Shown here one piece after another: positions 19,510 through 29,357 of a DNA stretch of 64,000 bases. Position 1 is the stretch's first letter. Each line of letters begins with the position of its first letter. Source of the DNA: Pseudomonas sp. R5-89-07. GTDB taxonomy: Bacteria > Pseudomonadota > Gammaproteobacteria > Pseudomonadales > Pseudomonadaceae. A program made the translations under genes and the position numbers. The notes beneath the pieces are model-generated. The model did no database searches. It was given only the letters and a program-made list of their open reading frames with translations, and was not told where the DNA came from. The stretch is taken from NCBI RefSeq assembly GCF_003851685.1, contig NZ_CP027727.1, positions 310,001 to 374,000 of the forward strand. The letters are read 5' to 3'.

Positions 19510-20345
19510 GGCTGGTACTCCATCGCAGGGCTGTAGACCCGCGGCGCGCTTTTCTGCGGCAGGTGGATGAGATTGAGGTTATGCCGACGTGCCCATTGCA
19601 GGGCAAGGCCGGTAGGCGACGACAGGCTGACCAGGGTCTGGATGCCTGCACGCAGGACTTTCTGGATCAATTCGAGGCTGCAGCGGCTGGTGACAATTGC
19701 CACGCCTCCGTCGGTCGGAATCTTTTGGCGGATCAGTGCGCCAATCAATTTATCCAGGGCGTTATGCCGGCCGATGTCTTCCCGGCCCATCACTAATTCG
19801 CCCTGGTCGTTCATGAACACCGCCGCATGCACCGCGCCGCTGTGTTGGCCCAAGGGCTGGAATGCACCGATGCGCTGGCGCAGGCCATCGAGCCATTCGG
19901 CGGGTGGCAAGGGTGCGCCGGGCAGCACCTGAAGGTCAGGCAACGCCTGCTCTACAGCCTCGACACCGCACAGGCCGCAGCCGCTGGTGCCCGCCAATTG
20001 GCGGCGCTGTTGCTTGAGGTTCCAGAATGCGCGGCTGGAAATTTGTACTTGCGCATACTGGGCGGAGCCTGAACCGCTGAGCTTCAGATCATAGATGTCG
20101 CTAACGTCGGTGATAATGCCGCTGCCCAGGCTGAAGCCGACGATGAAGTCTTCCAGGTCGGTCGGCGTCACCAGCATGACTGCCTGGCTGATGTCGTTAT
20201 AGGCAATCGCCAACGCCACCTCTTCGGCCAGCGCAGTGCTGCCGACGTCGGTGTGTTCGAGGTTGCTGTATTGATAGCTGTGGCTGGCGGCGGGCGCGGG
20301 CGTTTCAAGGGCGGGCGCCGCGCAGGTTGGGCGCTTGGCGTTCAT
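19506..20345 (-). CDS. fdhD: FdhD, sulfur carrier for molybdenum-enzyme maturation
   Basis: The 279-residue protein carries the persulfide-transfer motif in TSGCGLCGVEA (C-x2-C) and the family stretch MGREDIGRHNALDKLIG. FdhD passes sulfur from IscS to the molybdenum cofactor of formate-dehydrogenase-type enzymes. Its stop overlaps the start of the downstream oxidoreductase, so the pair forms a two-gene operon on the minus strand. The N-terminal 40 residues are poorly conserved in the family. Confidence 0.93.
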   Translation of the reverse strand: MNAKRPTCAAPALETPAPAASHSYQYSNLEHTDVGSTALAEEVALAIAYNDISQAVMLVTPTDLEDFIVGFSLGSGIITDVSDIYDLKLSGSGSAQYAQVQISSRAFWNLKQQRRQLAGTSGCGLCGVEAVEQALPDLQVLPGAPLPPAEWLDGLRQRIGAFQPLGQHSGAVHAAVFMNDQGELVMGREDIGRHNALDKLIGALIRQKIPTDGGVAIVTSRCSLELIQKVLRAGIQTLVSLSSPTGLALQWARRHNLNLIHLPQKSAPRVYSPAMEYQP

Positions 20346-20543
20346 GGGGCAGTTACCACCGGCGGATTGATCAGTGTTCAGACTAGGCGCGACAAAGGGT
20401 CGCGTCTAATTGCCAGTATTGATCTATTGATAGATGGCGTCGATCAAGGTCCGGTTTTACGAAGTCAGGGGGTGCCGGAACCCAAATCCCTGGGACTGGT
20501 CTAGTCTTGGGCATCAGGAACTTAAACCCAAGGAGAGCGCACT

Positions 20544-20984
20544 ATGAGTATTTTCAGCTTTATCAAAGAGGCCGGCGAAAAGATTGTCGACCTGTTGACG
20601 CCGGGTAACGCTAACGCGAGTGAGCAGTTGAAGGAGCATGTGAGCAAGGTGGGCCTGGGTAATCCAAACGTGCAGACCACGGTGGATGGCGACAAGGTCA
20701 CTGTGACCGGTGAAGTGGCCACGCAGGAAGAGAAAGAGAAAATTCTGCTGGCATTGGGCAACATCGCCGGTGTGGCAAGCGTGGATGACCAGATCACCGT
20801 AACCGGCCCGGCAGTTACCGCTGCGCGTTTCGTTGTGGTGAAAAAGGGCGATACCCTCAGCGCGATTTCCCTGGCTGTGTACGGTAACGCCAACCAGTAC
20901 AACAAGATTTTCGAAGCGAACAAGCCGCTGTTGTCGCACCCGGACAAAATCTACCCAGGCCAGACCCTGCGTATCCCTGAGTAA
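20544..20984 (+). CDS. kbp: Kbp, BON-LysM potassium-binding protein
   Basis: The 146-residue protein matches E. coli Kbp (YgaU) along its full length. The N-terminus is MSIFSFIKEAGEKIVDLLTP, a BON domain covers about residues 25-85, and a C-terminal LysM domain begins VVKKGDTLSAISLAVYGNAN. There is no signal peptide. E. coli Kbp binds K+ and supports growth at high potassium. A strong AAGGAGAG ribosome-binding site precedes the start. The gene is divergent from fdhD. Confidence 0.9.
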   Translation: MSIFSFIKEAGEKIVDLLTPGNANASEQLKEHVSKVGLGNPNVQTTVDGDKVTVTGEVATQEEKEKILLALGNIAGVASVDDQITVTGPAVTAARFVVVKKGDTLSAISLAVYGNANQYNKIFEANKPLLSHPDKIYPGQTLRIPE

Positions 20985-20997
20985 TCCTCAGAACGAA

Positions 20998-21083
20998 ATG
21001 TGGGGGGGCTTGCCCCCGATAGCGCTGGTCCAGTCGCTGATACTTGGCTGATCACCGCTATCGGGAGCAAGACCCCTCCCACG
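20998..21083. repeat. REPIN (slightly degenerate)
   Basis: ATGTGGGGGGGCTTGCCCCC is on the left and GGGAGCAAGACCCCTCCCAC on the right. Single changes in both arms mark it as an older copy. It lies between the convergent kbp and yrfG genes. Confidence 0.88.
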
Positions 21084-21088
21084 TGGGT

Positions 21089-21751
21089 TTAGAGTCCGGC
21101 AATGAGCTCTCGGTAATCCTCGACTGCCGCAAATTCAGCCGTGTCTTTCGGGCCCTTCTTACTGTCCGGCTCTTTCACTGCGAGCAAATGCCCCACACCG
21201 AAATCCCTGGCACTGCGCAGGATCGGCAAGGTGTCGTCGATAAACAGGCTACGGGCCGGGTCGAAGTGGATATCCGCTTGCAGCGCTTCCCAGAACTGCC
21301 GGTTTTCCTTGGGGAAACCGTAATCGTGGGAGCTGATCAGTTGCTCGAAGTACGGCGCCAACTCGATGCGCTCCAATTTCAATGACAAAGAATCACGATG
21401 TGCATTGGTGATCAGGATCACGCGCTTGCCGGCCTGTTTGATCGCCGCCAGAAAAGTATCGGCGTCCGGGCGCAGGGCGATCAGGTGGGCGGTCTCCAGC
21501 TTGAGTTCGCGCACCGGGATCTTCAGTTCGGTGCTCCAGAAATCCAGGCAATACCATTGCAGCTGTCCGGCGTTACGCTCGAACAGGGGCTGCAGTTCCA
21601 TTTGCGCCATGGCGAGGCTCACGCCGTGCAGCTCGGCGTAGCGTTGCGGCAGGTGCTCCATCCAGAAGTGGTTGTCGTAGTGCAGGTCGAGCAAGGTGCC
21701 GTCCATGTCCAGCAGGACGGTGTCGATGGCGTGCCAGGGCAAAGAGGGCAT
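21089..21751 (-). CDS. yrfG: GMP/IMP nucleotidase of the HAD family
   Basis: The 220-residue HAD hydrolase has motif I VLLDMDGTLLDLHYDN, motif II LITNAH, and motif III/IV around FPKENRQFW and LFIDDTLPIL. The order and the WYCLDFWS segment match E. coli YrfG, which dephosphorylates GMP and IMP. It is divergent from nudE. The two often lie together in gamma-proteobacteria, which fits nucleotide clean-up. Confidence 0.9.
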   Translation of the reverse strand: MPSLPWHAIDTVLLDMDGTLLDLHYDNHFWMEHLPQRYAELHGVSLAMAQMELQPLFERNAGQLQWYCLDFWSTELKIPVRELKLETAHLIALRPDADTFLAAIKQAGKRVILITNAHRDSLSLKLERIELAPYFEQLISSHDYGFPKENRQFWEALQADIHFDPARSLFIDDTLPILRSARDFGVGHLLAVKEPDSKKGPKDTAEFAAVEDYRELIAGL

Positions 21752-21838
21752 GGGGCGTTCTCATGTAAGTAAAGATATCCGACACAGACAATCGGAAAAG
21801 CCACGGTATAGTAACCCGATCACGCCAAGGAGCCGTTT

Positions 21839-22405
21839 ATGCGCCAGAAACCCACCGTCCTCGCCCGCGAAATAGTCGCCAGTAGCCGTTTGTTCCGCGT
21901 GGAGGAGGTGCAATTGCGCTTTTCCAATGGCGTTGAACGTACCTACGAGCGCCTGGTGGGCCGTGGTGCCGGTTACGGCGCAGTGATGATTGTCGCGATG
22001 ATCGATGAAGACCATGCGTTGCTGGTGGAAGAGTACTGCGGTGGTACCGACGAGTATGAGTTGTCCTTGCCTAAAGGCTTGATCGAGCCCGGCGAGGATG
22101 TGCTGGCGGCGGCCGATCGCGAACTCAAGGAGGAAGCCGGCTATGGCGCACGCCAGTTGGAACACATCACCGAGCTTTCGCTGTCTCCCGGCTATATGAG
22201 CCAGAAAATCCAGGTGGTGCTGGCCACCGAGCTTTATGAAGAACGCCTGGAAGGCGATGAGCCCGAGCCCATGCGCGTGGAGCGGGTCAACTTGCGTGAG
22301 CTGTCGGCATTGGCGCAAAACGAACAGTTCAGTGAGGGCCGGGCGCTGGCCGCGCTGTATCTGGTGCGGGACCTGCTGACCCAGCGTGGAGTGTTTACCT
22401 TATGA
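21839..22405 (+). CDS. nudE: NudE, ADP-compounds hydrolase
   Basis: The 188-residue Nudix protein has the Nudix box GLIEPGEDVLAAADRELKEE followed by AGYG. It matches E. coli NudE along its length, including SNGVERTYERL and LEGDEPEPM. NudE hydrolyses Ap3A, ADP-ribose and NADH. Its stop overlaps the cysQ start by four bases, so nudE and cysQ are probably translated together. Confidence 0.93.
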   Translation: MRQKPTVLAREIVASSRLFRVEEVQLRFSNGVERTYERLVGRGAGYGAVMIVAMIDEDHALLVEEYCGGTDEYELSLPKGLIEPGEDVLAAADRELKEEAGYGARQLEHITELSLSPGYMSQKIQVVLATELYEERLEGDEPEPMRVERVNLRELSALAQNEQFSEGRALAALYLVRDLLTQRGVFTL

Positions 22406-23238
22406 GCGAACTGTTTCTGGGCCACCCCTTTATCGCGCCTGTCATTGAGTTGGCTCGCCAGGCAGGTGAAGTCATCCTGCCTTACTGGCGTGCCGATGTA
22501 GCGGTGACCTCCAAAGCGGATGATTCGCCAGTGACGGCCGCCGATCTGGCCGCACATCATCTGATTCTCGCTGGCCTTACTGCGCTGGACCCGAGCATTG
22601 CGGTGCTGTCTGAAGAAGACGCCGATATCGACCAGAGCGTGCGTGCCGGGTGGCAGCGTTGGTGGCTGGTGGACCCGCTGGATGGCACCAAGGAATTCAT
22701 TGCCGGCAGTGAAGAATTCACTGTCAATATTGCCTTGATCGAACAGGGTCGCGTGGTGTTCGGCGTGGTGTCGATGCCCACCAGTGGACGTTGCTACTTC
22801 GGCGGAGCGGGCCTGGGGGCTTGGCGTTCGGATGTGAATGCCGCGCCCAGGCAGATCCAGGTGCGCCAGACCCCGGCAGCGGGTGAAGCCTTTACTGTGG
22901 TTGCCAGCCGCCGTCATACCAGCCCGGAGCAAGAGCGTTTGCTGGAGGGGCTGAGCCAGGGCTTGGGCGAGCTGAAACTGGCGAATATTGGCAGTTCCTT
23001 GAAATTCTGCCTGTTGGCCGAGGGCAGTGCCGATTGCTATCCGCGCCTGGCGCCGACCTCGCAGTGGGATACTGCGGCGGCGCAGGGTGTGCTGGAAGGG
23101 GCGGGAGGCGCGGTGCTGGAGTTGAACGGCAAGCCGTTCAGCTACCCGGCGCGGGAATCGTTGCTGAACCCGTACTTTCTGGCATTGCCGGCGAAGGCGG
23201 CGTGGCGTGAACGGTTGTTGAGCCTGGCCAGGTCTTAA
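22402..23238 (+). CDS. cysQ: CysQ, 3'(2'),5'-bisphosphate nucleotidase
   Basis: The 278-residue protein belongs to the inositol-monophosphatase fold. Metal-binding motifs are AVLSEEDADID and WLVDPLDGTKEFIAG, and a late WDTAAAQGVLEGAGG completes the site. CysQ removes the 3' phosphate from PAP, a by-product of sulfate assimilation. It follows nudE with an ATGA overlap, so the operon pairs two enzymes that clear toxic nucleotides. Confidence 0.94.
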   Translation: MSELFLGHPFIAPVIELARQAGEVILPYWRADVAVTSKADDSPVTAADLAAHHLILAGLTALDPSIAVLSEEDADIDQSVRAGWQRWWLVDPLDGTKEFIAGSEEFTVNIALIEQGRVVFGVVSMPTSGRCYFGGAGLGAWRSDVNAAPRQIQVRQTPAAGEAFTVVASRRHTSPEQERLLEGLSQGLGELKLANIGSSLKFCLLAEGSADCYPRLAPTSQWDTAAAQGVLEGAGGAVLELNGKPFSYPARESLLNPYFLALPAKAAWRERLLSLARS

Positions 23239-23255
23239 GACCACAGCAAAACAAA

Positions 23256-23347
23256 ATGTGGGAGGGGGCTTGCCCCCGATTGCGGTGTAACAGTCAGAAG
23301 CTGGTTGCCTGATACACTGCTATCGAGGGCAAGCCCCCTCCCACATT
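23256..23347. repeat. REPIN
   Basis: Both arms match the group-I consensus (ATGTGGGAGGGGGCTTGCCC on the left and GGGCAAGCCCCCTCCCACAT on the right). It lies between the convergent cysQ and thioesterase genes. Confidence 0.93.
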
Positions 23348-23364
23348 GGTTTGGATAATGGCCG

Positions 23365-23850
23365 CTAGCGGTGCAGGACGTACTGGCCGGTGAAGGCTAC
23401 TGCCCTTTCGTCACTGCCTTCATTCACAATCCACGTTTCCAGCGTCAACCGCGCCCGCCCATAGCGCTTGTACGTTGCCACAAAGCGTTTCCACACCTTC
23501 TCCTCTGGCGCCCCGCAAATCGCCGTCGCATCCTGCGTCACCGGCAACGGATAGCTGATCTGCCCTTCCTGGATCACGATATGCCCGTCTTCGATGCCCT
23601 CTTCGCGCAGTTTGAGGTGCAACCAGCCCCAACCGGCCAGCACGGCGCCACAGTAGAGGCTGCCGCCAAACATGGTGCTCTTGTGGTTGATGTTGGCCTG
23701 CAAGGGGAGATGCAGTTGCAGTTGGCCGTGTTGCCAATCGAGCACCTTGAGGCCCATTTCCCGGGTGAGGGGGATGTCGTGGTGGAGGACGGATTCCAGG
23801 TAACGGCTGTCGCGGCTCATGGCGGCCTCATGGCGGGTAGGCAGGGTCAT
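23365..23850 (-). CDS. YiiD C-terminal-type thioesterase
   Basis: The 161-residue protein has the hotdog features of the YiiD_C family (NHKSTMFGGSLYCGAVLAGW, then RYGRARLTLETWI). I keep the ATG at 23850 because it overlaps the dctD stop (ATGA); ATG 23820 is the alternative. The acetyltransferase half that is fused to this domain in E. coli YiiD is absent. A link to C4-dicarboxylate regulation is suggested only by position. Confidence 0.75.
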   Translation of the reverse strand: MTLPTRHEAAMSRDSRYLESVLHHDIPLTREMGLKVLDWQHGQLQLHLPLQANINHKSTMFGGSLYCGAVLAGWGWLHLKLREEGIEDGHIVIQEGQISYPLPVTQDATAICGAPEEKVWKRFVATYKRYGRARLTLETWIVNEGSDERAVAFTGQYVLHR

Positions 23851-25232
23851 TCGTCATCTGCGCTGTGGTTGGCGCTATCGGCGAAGTTCAGGCCGTGCTT
23901 GCGCAGTTTGTCATGCAGGGTCTTGCGGGGCACGCCGAGGGCTTCGGCGAGGCTGCGCAGGGAGCTGTGGGGGCGGGCCAGTTCGGCGGCGATCAGGCTT
24001 TTTTCGAATTGTTCGACTTGCTCGCTCAAGCCACCAGGCGTGGAGGTCAGTGTGCCGGCGGATGGATTGTCCGGCGTACTGTCCAGGGCCAGTTCCAGGC
24101 CCAGGGCAAAGCGTTCGGCGGCGTTCTGCAACTCGCGCACATTGCCTGGCCAGCTGTGGCGTAGCAGCAGCGCGCGCTGGCCCGGTTGCAGCTCATGCAG
24201 GGGTAGTCCGTGGCGGCTGCTGGCTTCGTCGGCGAAATGCTGGAACAGCATCAGCGCATCTTCACCGCGCTCGCGCAGTGGCGGAATGCGCAGCGGCGCG
24301 ACATTGAGACGGTAATACAAGTCGGCCCGGAAGCGCCCCTGGTCGGCAGACTGGCGCAGGTCTTCCTTGGTGGCGGCGATGATGCGGATATCCAGCGCAA
24401 TCAGCTGATTGCCACCCAGGCGTTCCACGACGCGTTCCTGCAGCAGGCGCAACAGCTTGACCTGCACATCCAGGCTCATGCTTTCGATTTCATCGAGAAA
24501 CAGCGTGCCGCCATTGGCGAATTCGAACTTGCCGATACGGCGCTTTTGCGCGCCGGTAAACGCGCCTGGTTCATGGCCGAACAGTTCGCTTTCCACCACC
24601 GACTCGGCCAGCGCCCCGGCGTTGATCGCCACGAACGGGCCGCTGCGGCGGCTCGACAGGTCGTGCAAAGCGCGGGCGACCACCTCCTTGCCGGCTCCGG
24701 TTTCGCCGAGAATCAGCACGTCGGCCCTGGTCGCCGCCAATGCGCCGATTTGCTCGCGCAGGCGCAGCATCTGCGGCGAATGCCCCACCAGGCGTGTGCT
24801 CAGTTGTTGCCGATCACTGAGGGCCAGGCGCAGGCTGCGGTTGTCCAGCACCAGTCGGCGCAGGGCCAGGGCGCGGCGCACGCTGTCGAGCAAGGCGTCG
24901 CTGGCGAAAGGCTTTTCGAGGAAGTCATAGGCGCCGGCCCGCATGGCCTGCACCGCCAGCGGCACGTCGCCGTGGCCGGTGATCAGCAACACGGGCAGGT
25001 CCGGGTCCTGGCCGTGGAGTTCGGCAAGCAGCTCCAGGCCGTCCATGCCGGGCATGCGGATATCGCTGACCACCACGCCCGGCCAGTCTCGCGACAAGCG
25101 CGCGGTGAGGCCGCTGGCTTCGCCCAGGGGCAACACTTTCAGCCCGGCCAGGTCCAGGGTCTGGCACAGCGCCTGACGCAGGTGGGGATCGTCGTCGATC
25201 AGCACCACCTGAATCTGGTTATCGATACTCAT
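23847..25232 (-). CDS. dctD: DctD, sigma-54-dependent response regulator for C4-dicarboxylate transport
   Basis: The 461-residue protein has a receiver domain (phospho-acceptor Asp57 in VVVSDIRMPGMDG), an AAA+ domain and a Fis-type helix-turn-helix at the C-terminus. The AAA+ domain shows Walker A LGETGAGKEVVAR, the sigma-54 contact motif GAFTGA, and Walker B TLFLDEIESM. DctD activates dctA-type transporter genes with RpoN. It overlaps dctB by four bases. No dctA gene is in the window. Confidence 0.93.
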   Translation of the reverse strand: MSIDNQIQVVLIDDDPHLRQALCQTLDLAGLKVLPLGEASGLTARLSRDWPGVVVSDIRMPGMDGLELLAELHGQDPDLPVLLITGHGDVPLAVQAMRAGAYDFLEKPFASDALLDSVRRALALRRLVLDNRSLRLALSDRQQLSTRLVGHSPQMLRLREQIGALAATRADVLILGETGAGKEVVARALHDLSSRRSGPFVAINAGALAESVVESELFGHEPGAFTGAQKRRIGKFEFANGGTLFLDEIESMSLDVQVKLLRLLQERVVERLGGNQLIALDIRIIAATKEDLRQSADQGRFRADLYYRLNVAPLRIPPLRERGEDALMLFQHFADEASSRHGLPLHELQPGQRALLLRHSWPGNVRELQNAAERFALGLELALDSTPDNPSAGTLTSTPGGLSEQVEQFEKSLIAAELARPHSSLRSLAEALGVPRKTLHDKLRKHGLNFADSANHSADDE

Positions 25233-27037
25233 ACACTGCGGTCCTCGGACGGTTGCACACTGACGCCCGGCGAGCCGGCACGCAATTTCAAGGTTAACAG
25301 CGCGCCGCCTTCCTTGTGGTTGGCGAACAGCAGTTCGCCGCCGAAGGCACGCATCAGGGTGTCACAGATGGCCAAGCCCAGGCCCAGGCCCTGGGTGCGT
25401 GTCTTGGTGGTGTAGAACGGCTCGCTGGCGCGGCCCAACGCTTCCATGCAAAAGCCCGGGCCGTTGTCGCGAATGTACAGGTTGACGCCCTGCTCTGTGG
25501 TCTGGGCACTCAGCCAGAGTTTGCGTGGCGGGCCTTTTTCGGTGAGGGCATCAAGGGCGTTGGCCAGCAGGTTGCCCAGCACCTGGCGCAGACGGGTCTC
25601 ACCGGCTTGTACCCATAACGTCGCCTCGGGTAAGTCGCGGATCAACTCCACTTCCATCGAGCGTCGTCGCTTGGCCAGCAAGGCCAGGGCATCGTCCAGC
25701 GCCGGTTGCAGCGCCACGCTTTCCGGCGCGTGGCGGTCGCGGCGGGCGAAAGCGCGCAAGTGGGCAATGATCGATGCCATGCGTCCGGTCAGTTCGCTGA
25801 TCAGCTTGAGGTTGCCGCGCGCATCGGTGGTGCGTTCATGGTCGAGCAGGATCTCAGCGTTTTCCGCGTAGCTGCGGATCGCTGCCAGGGGTTGGTTCAG
25901 CTCATGGCTGATACTGGCCGACATGGTGCCCAGCGCCGAGAGTTTACCGGCTTGTACCAGGTCGTCCTGGGCCCGCACCAGTTCCTGCTGGGCGTGTTCG
26001 CGCTCCAGTACTTCCTGTTTCAGGCGCCGGTTCAGGCCCTCCAGGTCGCTGGTCCGCTCGGCCACGCGCATTTCCAGCTCGCGACGGGCCTTGGCTTCGA
26101 AGGCGATGCGCTCCAGATAATGCCGACGGCGCTGCATCATCAAGCCGAGCAGCAGCATCAGCACCAGCAACGTCGCGCCGCCGACGGCCACCACGGTACG
26201 CACCGGGCGGTTGATCAGCGATTGGGGAGCGAGGATTTCCACATTCCAGCCCGTCTCGGCGATGGCGGTGGATTGGCGCAGCCAGGCGCTGCTGCTCAGG
26301 TTCAGCGGCTGAGGGTCGCGGGTTGGGTAAGGCTGAATGGCAATAATGGCCTGACGCTCTTCGGCGGTCAGCGGCCGAGTCGCGCGGAACCGCCATTGCG
26401 GGCGCGAAGTGAGGATCACCACGCCGTTGTGGTCGGTGACCAGGAGTTGTTCCGGAGTATTGCCCCACAGGCTTTCGGTGTGGTCCAGGTCCACCTTGAC
26501 CACCAGCACGCCGATGATTTTCTCATCATCGCGCACGGCGGCGGCGAAGAAGTAGCCGCGCTTGGCCGACGTGGTACCCAGCCCGAAAAAGCGCCCCAGG
26601 CGCCCGGCCATGGCTTCGCTGAAATAGGGGCGAAAGGAAAAATTGCGCCCGACAAAGCTGTCTTGTTTGTCCCAGTTGGACGCGGCGAGCGTCTTGCCGG
26701 TGGTGTCCATCAAATACATCACCTCCACCCCGGCCTGGGCGGCGACGTCTTTGAGCAGCAGGTTGGCGTTGACCAGGTTGGTACTGACGTGGGGCGCATC
26801 CAGCGCGGTGCGCAGGGCCGGCAGGTCACCGAGGATCTGCGGCAGCACCTCATAGCGGTGCAGGGTGCCCAACAGGTTGGCGACATACAGGTCGAGGGTC
26901 TGGCGGTTCTGCCCGGCCAGCTCGCTGCGGTAGTAGCGCTCGGCCAAGTGCTCCAGCGGCCACAACAGTGGCGCCAGGCACAACGCCAGCAGGGCGAGGC
27001 TGCGCCAGCGGGGTCTTCGCGGAAGGGGTGGAGTCAT
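25229..27037 (-). CDS. dctB: DctB, C4-dicarboxylate sensor histidine kinase
   Basis: The 602-residue inner-membrane kinase has a membrane segment at about residues 15-30, a large periplasmic double-PAS/Cache sensor domain, and a second membrane segment near residue 280. A coiled-coil linker and the kinase core follow. The H-box is SASISHELNQPLAAIRSYAE and the G-box is TQGLGLGLAIC. DctB senses succinate, fumarate and malate and phosphorylates DctD. Its start is 36 bp downstream of the rfbD stop, so some read-through from the rfb operon is possible. Confidence 0.93.
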   Translation of the reverse strand: MTPPLPRRPRWRSLALLALCLAPLLWPLEHLAERYYRSELAGQNRQTLDLYVANLLGTLHRYEVLPQILGDLPALRTALDAPHVSTNLVNANLLLKDVAAQAGVEVMYLMDTTGKTLAASNWDKQDSFVGRNFSFRPYFSEAMAGRLGRFFGLGTTSAKRGYFFAAAVRDDEKIIGVLVVKVDLDHTESLWGNTPEQLLVTDHNGVVILTSRPQWRFRATRPLTAEERQAIIAIQPYPTRDPQPLNLSSSAWLRQSTAIAETGWNVEILAPQSLINRPVRTVVAVGGATLLVLMLLLGLMMQRRRHYLERIAFEAKARRELEMRVAERTSDLEGLNRRLKQEVLEREHAQQELVRAQDDLVQAGKLSALGTMSASISHELNQPLAAIRSYAENAEILLDHERTTDARGNLKLISELTGRMASIIAHLRAFARRDRHAPESVALQPALDDALALLAKRRRSMEVELIRDLPEATLWVQAGETRLRQVLGNLLANALDALTEKGPPRKLWLSAQTTEQGVNLYIRDNGPGFCMEALGRASEPFYTTKTRTQGLGLGLAICDTLMRAFGGELLFANHKEGGALLTLKLRAGSPGVSVQPSEDRSV

Positions 27038-27073
27038 GGGAATCGTGCGCCTGTGGGTACAAGCGCATTATGC

Positions 27074-27943
27074 CTAGTGCTGCTCGGCAAGACACTCGTG
27101 CAATGCGTCTTGCCATTGCGGCTGGCTGACCTGCCATTGCTGTTGCAGGCGGCTGCAATCCAGGCGCGAGTTCAGCGGGCGCTTGGCGGGGGTTGGATAG
27201 GCGCTGGACGGAATCGCTTCCAGTTCGGCGCAGGGTTTGCCCGCGTCGCGAAGCGCGTCGCCAATGGCCTCGGCAAAGCCGAACCACGACGTTTCGCCCT
27301 GGGCAGTAAGGTGGTAGACACCCCAATCCCCGGCATTGCCGGCCTGCCAGCGCTCGATCAGTGCGCGCGTACTGTTGGCGATGGTCCCGGCCCAGGTTGG
27401 CGCGCCGATCTGGTCGCCAACGATGCGCATCTGCGGTTTTTCCTGCAGCAGACGCTGCATGGTCAGCAGGAAGTTCTTGCCGTGGCTCGAATACACCCAG
27501 CTGGTGCGCAGAATCAGGTATTGGCCGCCTACCGCCGCGATCGCCTGTTCACCCGCCAGTTTGCTTTGACCGTAGATACCCAGTGGGGCGGGTGTGTCAT
27601 TTTCGGTGTACGGGGCCGTTTTGCTGCCGTCGAACACGTAGTCGGTCGAGTAGTGAATCAGCGGGATGCCCAGGGCTTTGGCTTCTTCGGCGAGGATGCC
27701 GGGGGCGATGGCGTTGATGGCGAAGGCTGCGTCCGGCTCGCTTTCGGCCAGATCGACTGCAGTGTGCGCTGCGGCGTTGATGATCAGGTCGGGGCAGTGC
27801 GCACGCACCTGCTCGCGGATGAGCGGTGCGTTGGCAAGGTCCAATTGGTCACGGCCCAGGACGATGAGTTCGCCCAGGCCGTGGAGCCGCTGTTGCAGCT
27901 CTTGGGAGACTTGGCCGTGTTGGCCGGTGATCAGTATTCTCAT
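27074..27943 (-). CDS. rfbD: dTDP-4-dehydrorhamnose reductase
   Basis: The 289-residue SDR-type reductase has the nucleotide-binding motif [16 protein letters not shown] and the catalytic Tyr-Lys in IYGQSKLAGEQA. It makes the last step to dTDP-L-rhamnose, used for O-antigen, rhamnolipid or exopolysaccharide. It is the last gene of the rfbBACD operon and overlaps rfbC by four bases. Confidence 0.95.
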   Translation of the reverse strand: MRILITGQHGQVSQELQQRLHGLGELIVLGRDQLDLANAPLIREQVRAHCPDLIINAAAHTAVDLAESEPDAAFAINAIAPGILAEEAKALGIPLIHYSTDYVFDGSKTAPYTENDTPAPLGIYGQSKLAGEQAIAAVGGQYLILRTSWVYSSHGKNFLLTMQRLLQEKPQMRIVGDQIGAPTWAGTIANSTRALIERWQAGNAGDWGVYHLTAQGETSWFGFAEAIGDALRDAGKPCAELEAIPSSAYPTPAKRPLNSRLDCSRLQQQWQVSQPQWQDALHECLAEQH

Positions 27944-28485
27944 GGGAAAAGGTCGGCTTCCGTCAGTAATTTACCGACCTGGTCCTTGGCGGACAGTTGT
28001 GGCGGCTCGGACAGCTCCCAGTCGATAGCCAGCGTCGGGTCATTCCAGAGAATGCTGCGTTCGGCGCTGGGTTGATAGTAGTCGGTGGTTTTGTACAGAA
28101 ACTCGGCGTAGTCGCTCAGCACCACAAACCCATGGGCGAAACCTTCCGGCACCCACAGTTGACGATGATTCTGCGCCGATAAGCGGACACCCACCCACTG
28201 GCCGAAGTGCGGTGAGCTGCGACGGATATCGACGGCAACATCCAGCACTTCGCCGTGAGTCACACGCACCAGTTTTCCTTGAGTGTGTTCAAGCTGATAA
28301 TGCAGCCCGCGCAGCACGCCTTTCTGTGAACGTGAGTGGTTGTCTTGCACGAAGTCACGCTTGAGTCCGGTGGCGGCTTCAAAAGCGCGCGCGTTGAAGC
28401 TTTCATAGAAAAAGCCGCGTTCATCACCGAATACTTTGGGCTCGAGAATCAGTACCCCGGGTAACGAAGTTTCAACAACCTTCAC
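27940..28485 (-). CDS. rfbC: dTDP-4-dehydrorhamnose 3,5-epimerase
   Basis: The 181-residue cupin epimerase shows [20 protein letters not shown], with the active-site His, and [15 protein letters not shown]. It overlaps both neighbours by four bases. The length is normal. Confidence 0.95.
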   Translation of the reverse strand: MKVVETSLPGVLILEPKVFGDERGFFYESFNARAFEAATGLKRDFVQDNHSRSQKGVLRGLHYQLEHTQGKLVRVTHGEVLDVAVDIRRSSPHFGQWVGVRLSAQNHRQLWVPEGFAHGFVVLSDYAEFLYKTTDYYQPSAERSILWNDPTLAIDWELSEPPQLSAKDQVGKLLTEADLFP

Positions 28486-29357
28486 TTGGTTTCTCCGGCG
28501 AGCGAGTAGAGGTATTGACCGTAACCGGTTTTGCCGAAATATTTGGCGCGTTCCAGCAGATAGTCACGATCAATCCAGCCGTTTTCGTAAGCGATCTCTT
28601 CCAGGCAAGCTACCTTCAGGCCCTGGCGATGCTCGATGGTCTGCACATAGGTCGATGCTTCCAGCAAGCTGTCATGGGTACCCGTGTCGAGCCAGGCGAA
28701 ACCGCGGCCGAAACGCTCAACGTGCAGGTCACCACGCTTGAGGTAGGCGTTGTTGACATCGGTGATCTCCAACTCGCCGCGTGGCGAAGGCTGGACGGCC
28801 TTGGCGATCTTGATCACGTCGTTGTCGTAGAAATACAGGCCGGTCACGGCATAGCTGGATTTGGGCTTCGCCGGTTTTTCTTCGATCGACAGGGCGCGGC
28901 CTTCTTTGTCGAAATCGATCACGCCGAAACGCTCCGGGTCTTTTACCCAGTAGCCGAACACCGTGGCGCCGGATGGACGTTGAGCTGCGTTGCGCAACTG
29001 ATCACCGAAATGCTGGCCGTGGAAGATGTTGTCACCCAGAATCAGGCACACAGGATCATCGCCAATGAACTCTTCGCCAATGATGAAGGCTTGTGCCAAA
29101 CCATCGGGCGAAGGTTGTTCCGCATAGCTGAAACGCACGCCGAACTGGCTGCCATCACCCAGCAGGTTACGGTATTGCGGCAGGTCCACCGGCGTGGAGA
29201 TCACCAGGATGTCCTTGATCCCCGCCAGCATCAGCACCGAGATCGGGTAGTAGATCATCGGCTTGTCATACACCGGCAACAGTTGTTTGGACACACCCAG
29301 GGTGATGGGGTGCAAACGGGTGCCGGAACCGCCGGCCAATACAATTCCCTTCATCAT
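28482..29357 (-). CDS. rfbA: Glucose-1-phosphate thymidylyltransferase
   Basis: The 291-residue nucleotidyltransferase begins [20 protein letters not shown], the classical GGxGTRL substrate loop, and also shows [11 protein letters not shown]. It makes dTDP-glucose from glucose-1-phosphate and dTTP, the entry step of the pathway. It overlaps rfbB and rfbC by four bases each. Confidence 0.95.
   Translation of the reverse strand: MMKGIVLAGGSGTRLHPITLGVSKQLLPVYDKPMIYYPISVLMLAGIKDILVISTPVDLPQYRNLLGDGSQFGVRFSYAEQPSPDGLAQAFIIGEEFIGDDPVCLILGDNIFHGQHFGDQLRNAAQRPSGATVFGYWVKDPERFGVIDFDKEGRALSIEEKPAKPKSSYAVTGLYFYDNDVIKIAKAVQPSPRGELEITDVNNAYLKRGDLHVERFGRGFAWLDTGTHDSLLEASTYVQTIEHRQGLKVACLEEIAYENGWIDRDYLLERAKYFGKTGYGQYLYSLAGETK

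Noticed and set aside
18265..19536. A 423-codon plus-strand frame
   Set aside because: It is antisense to the molybdopterin oxidoreductase gene, whose motifs are unambiguous.
25706..28075. A 789-codon plus-strand frame
   Set aside because: It runs antisense across dctB and rfbD, two clear genes, and its product is His/Gln/Arg-rich low-complexity sequence.
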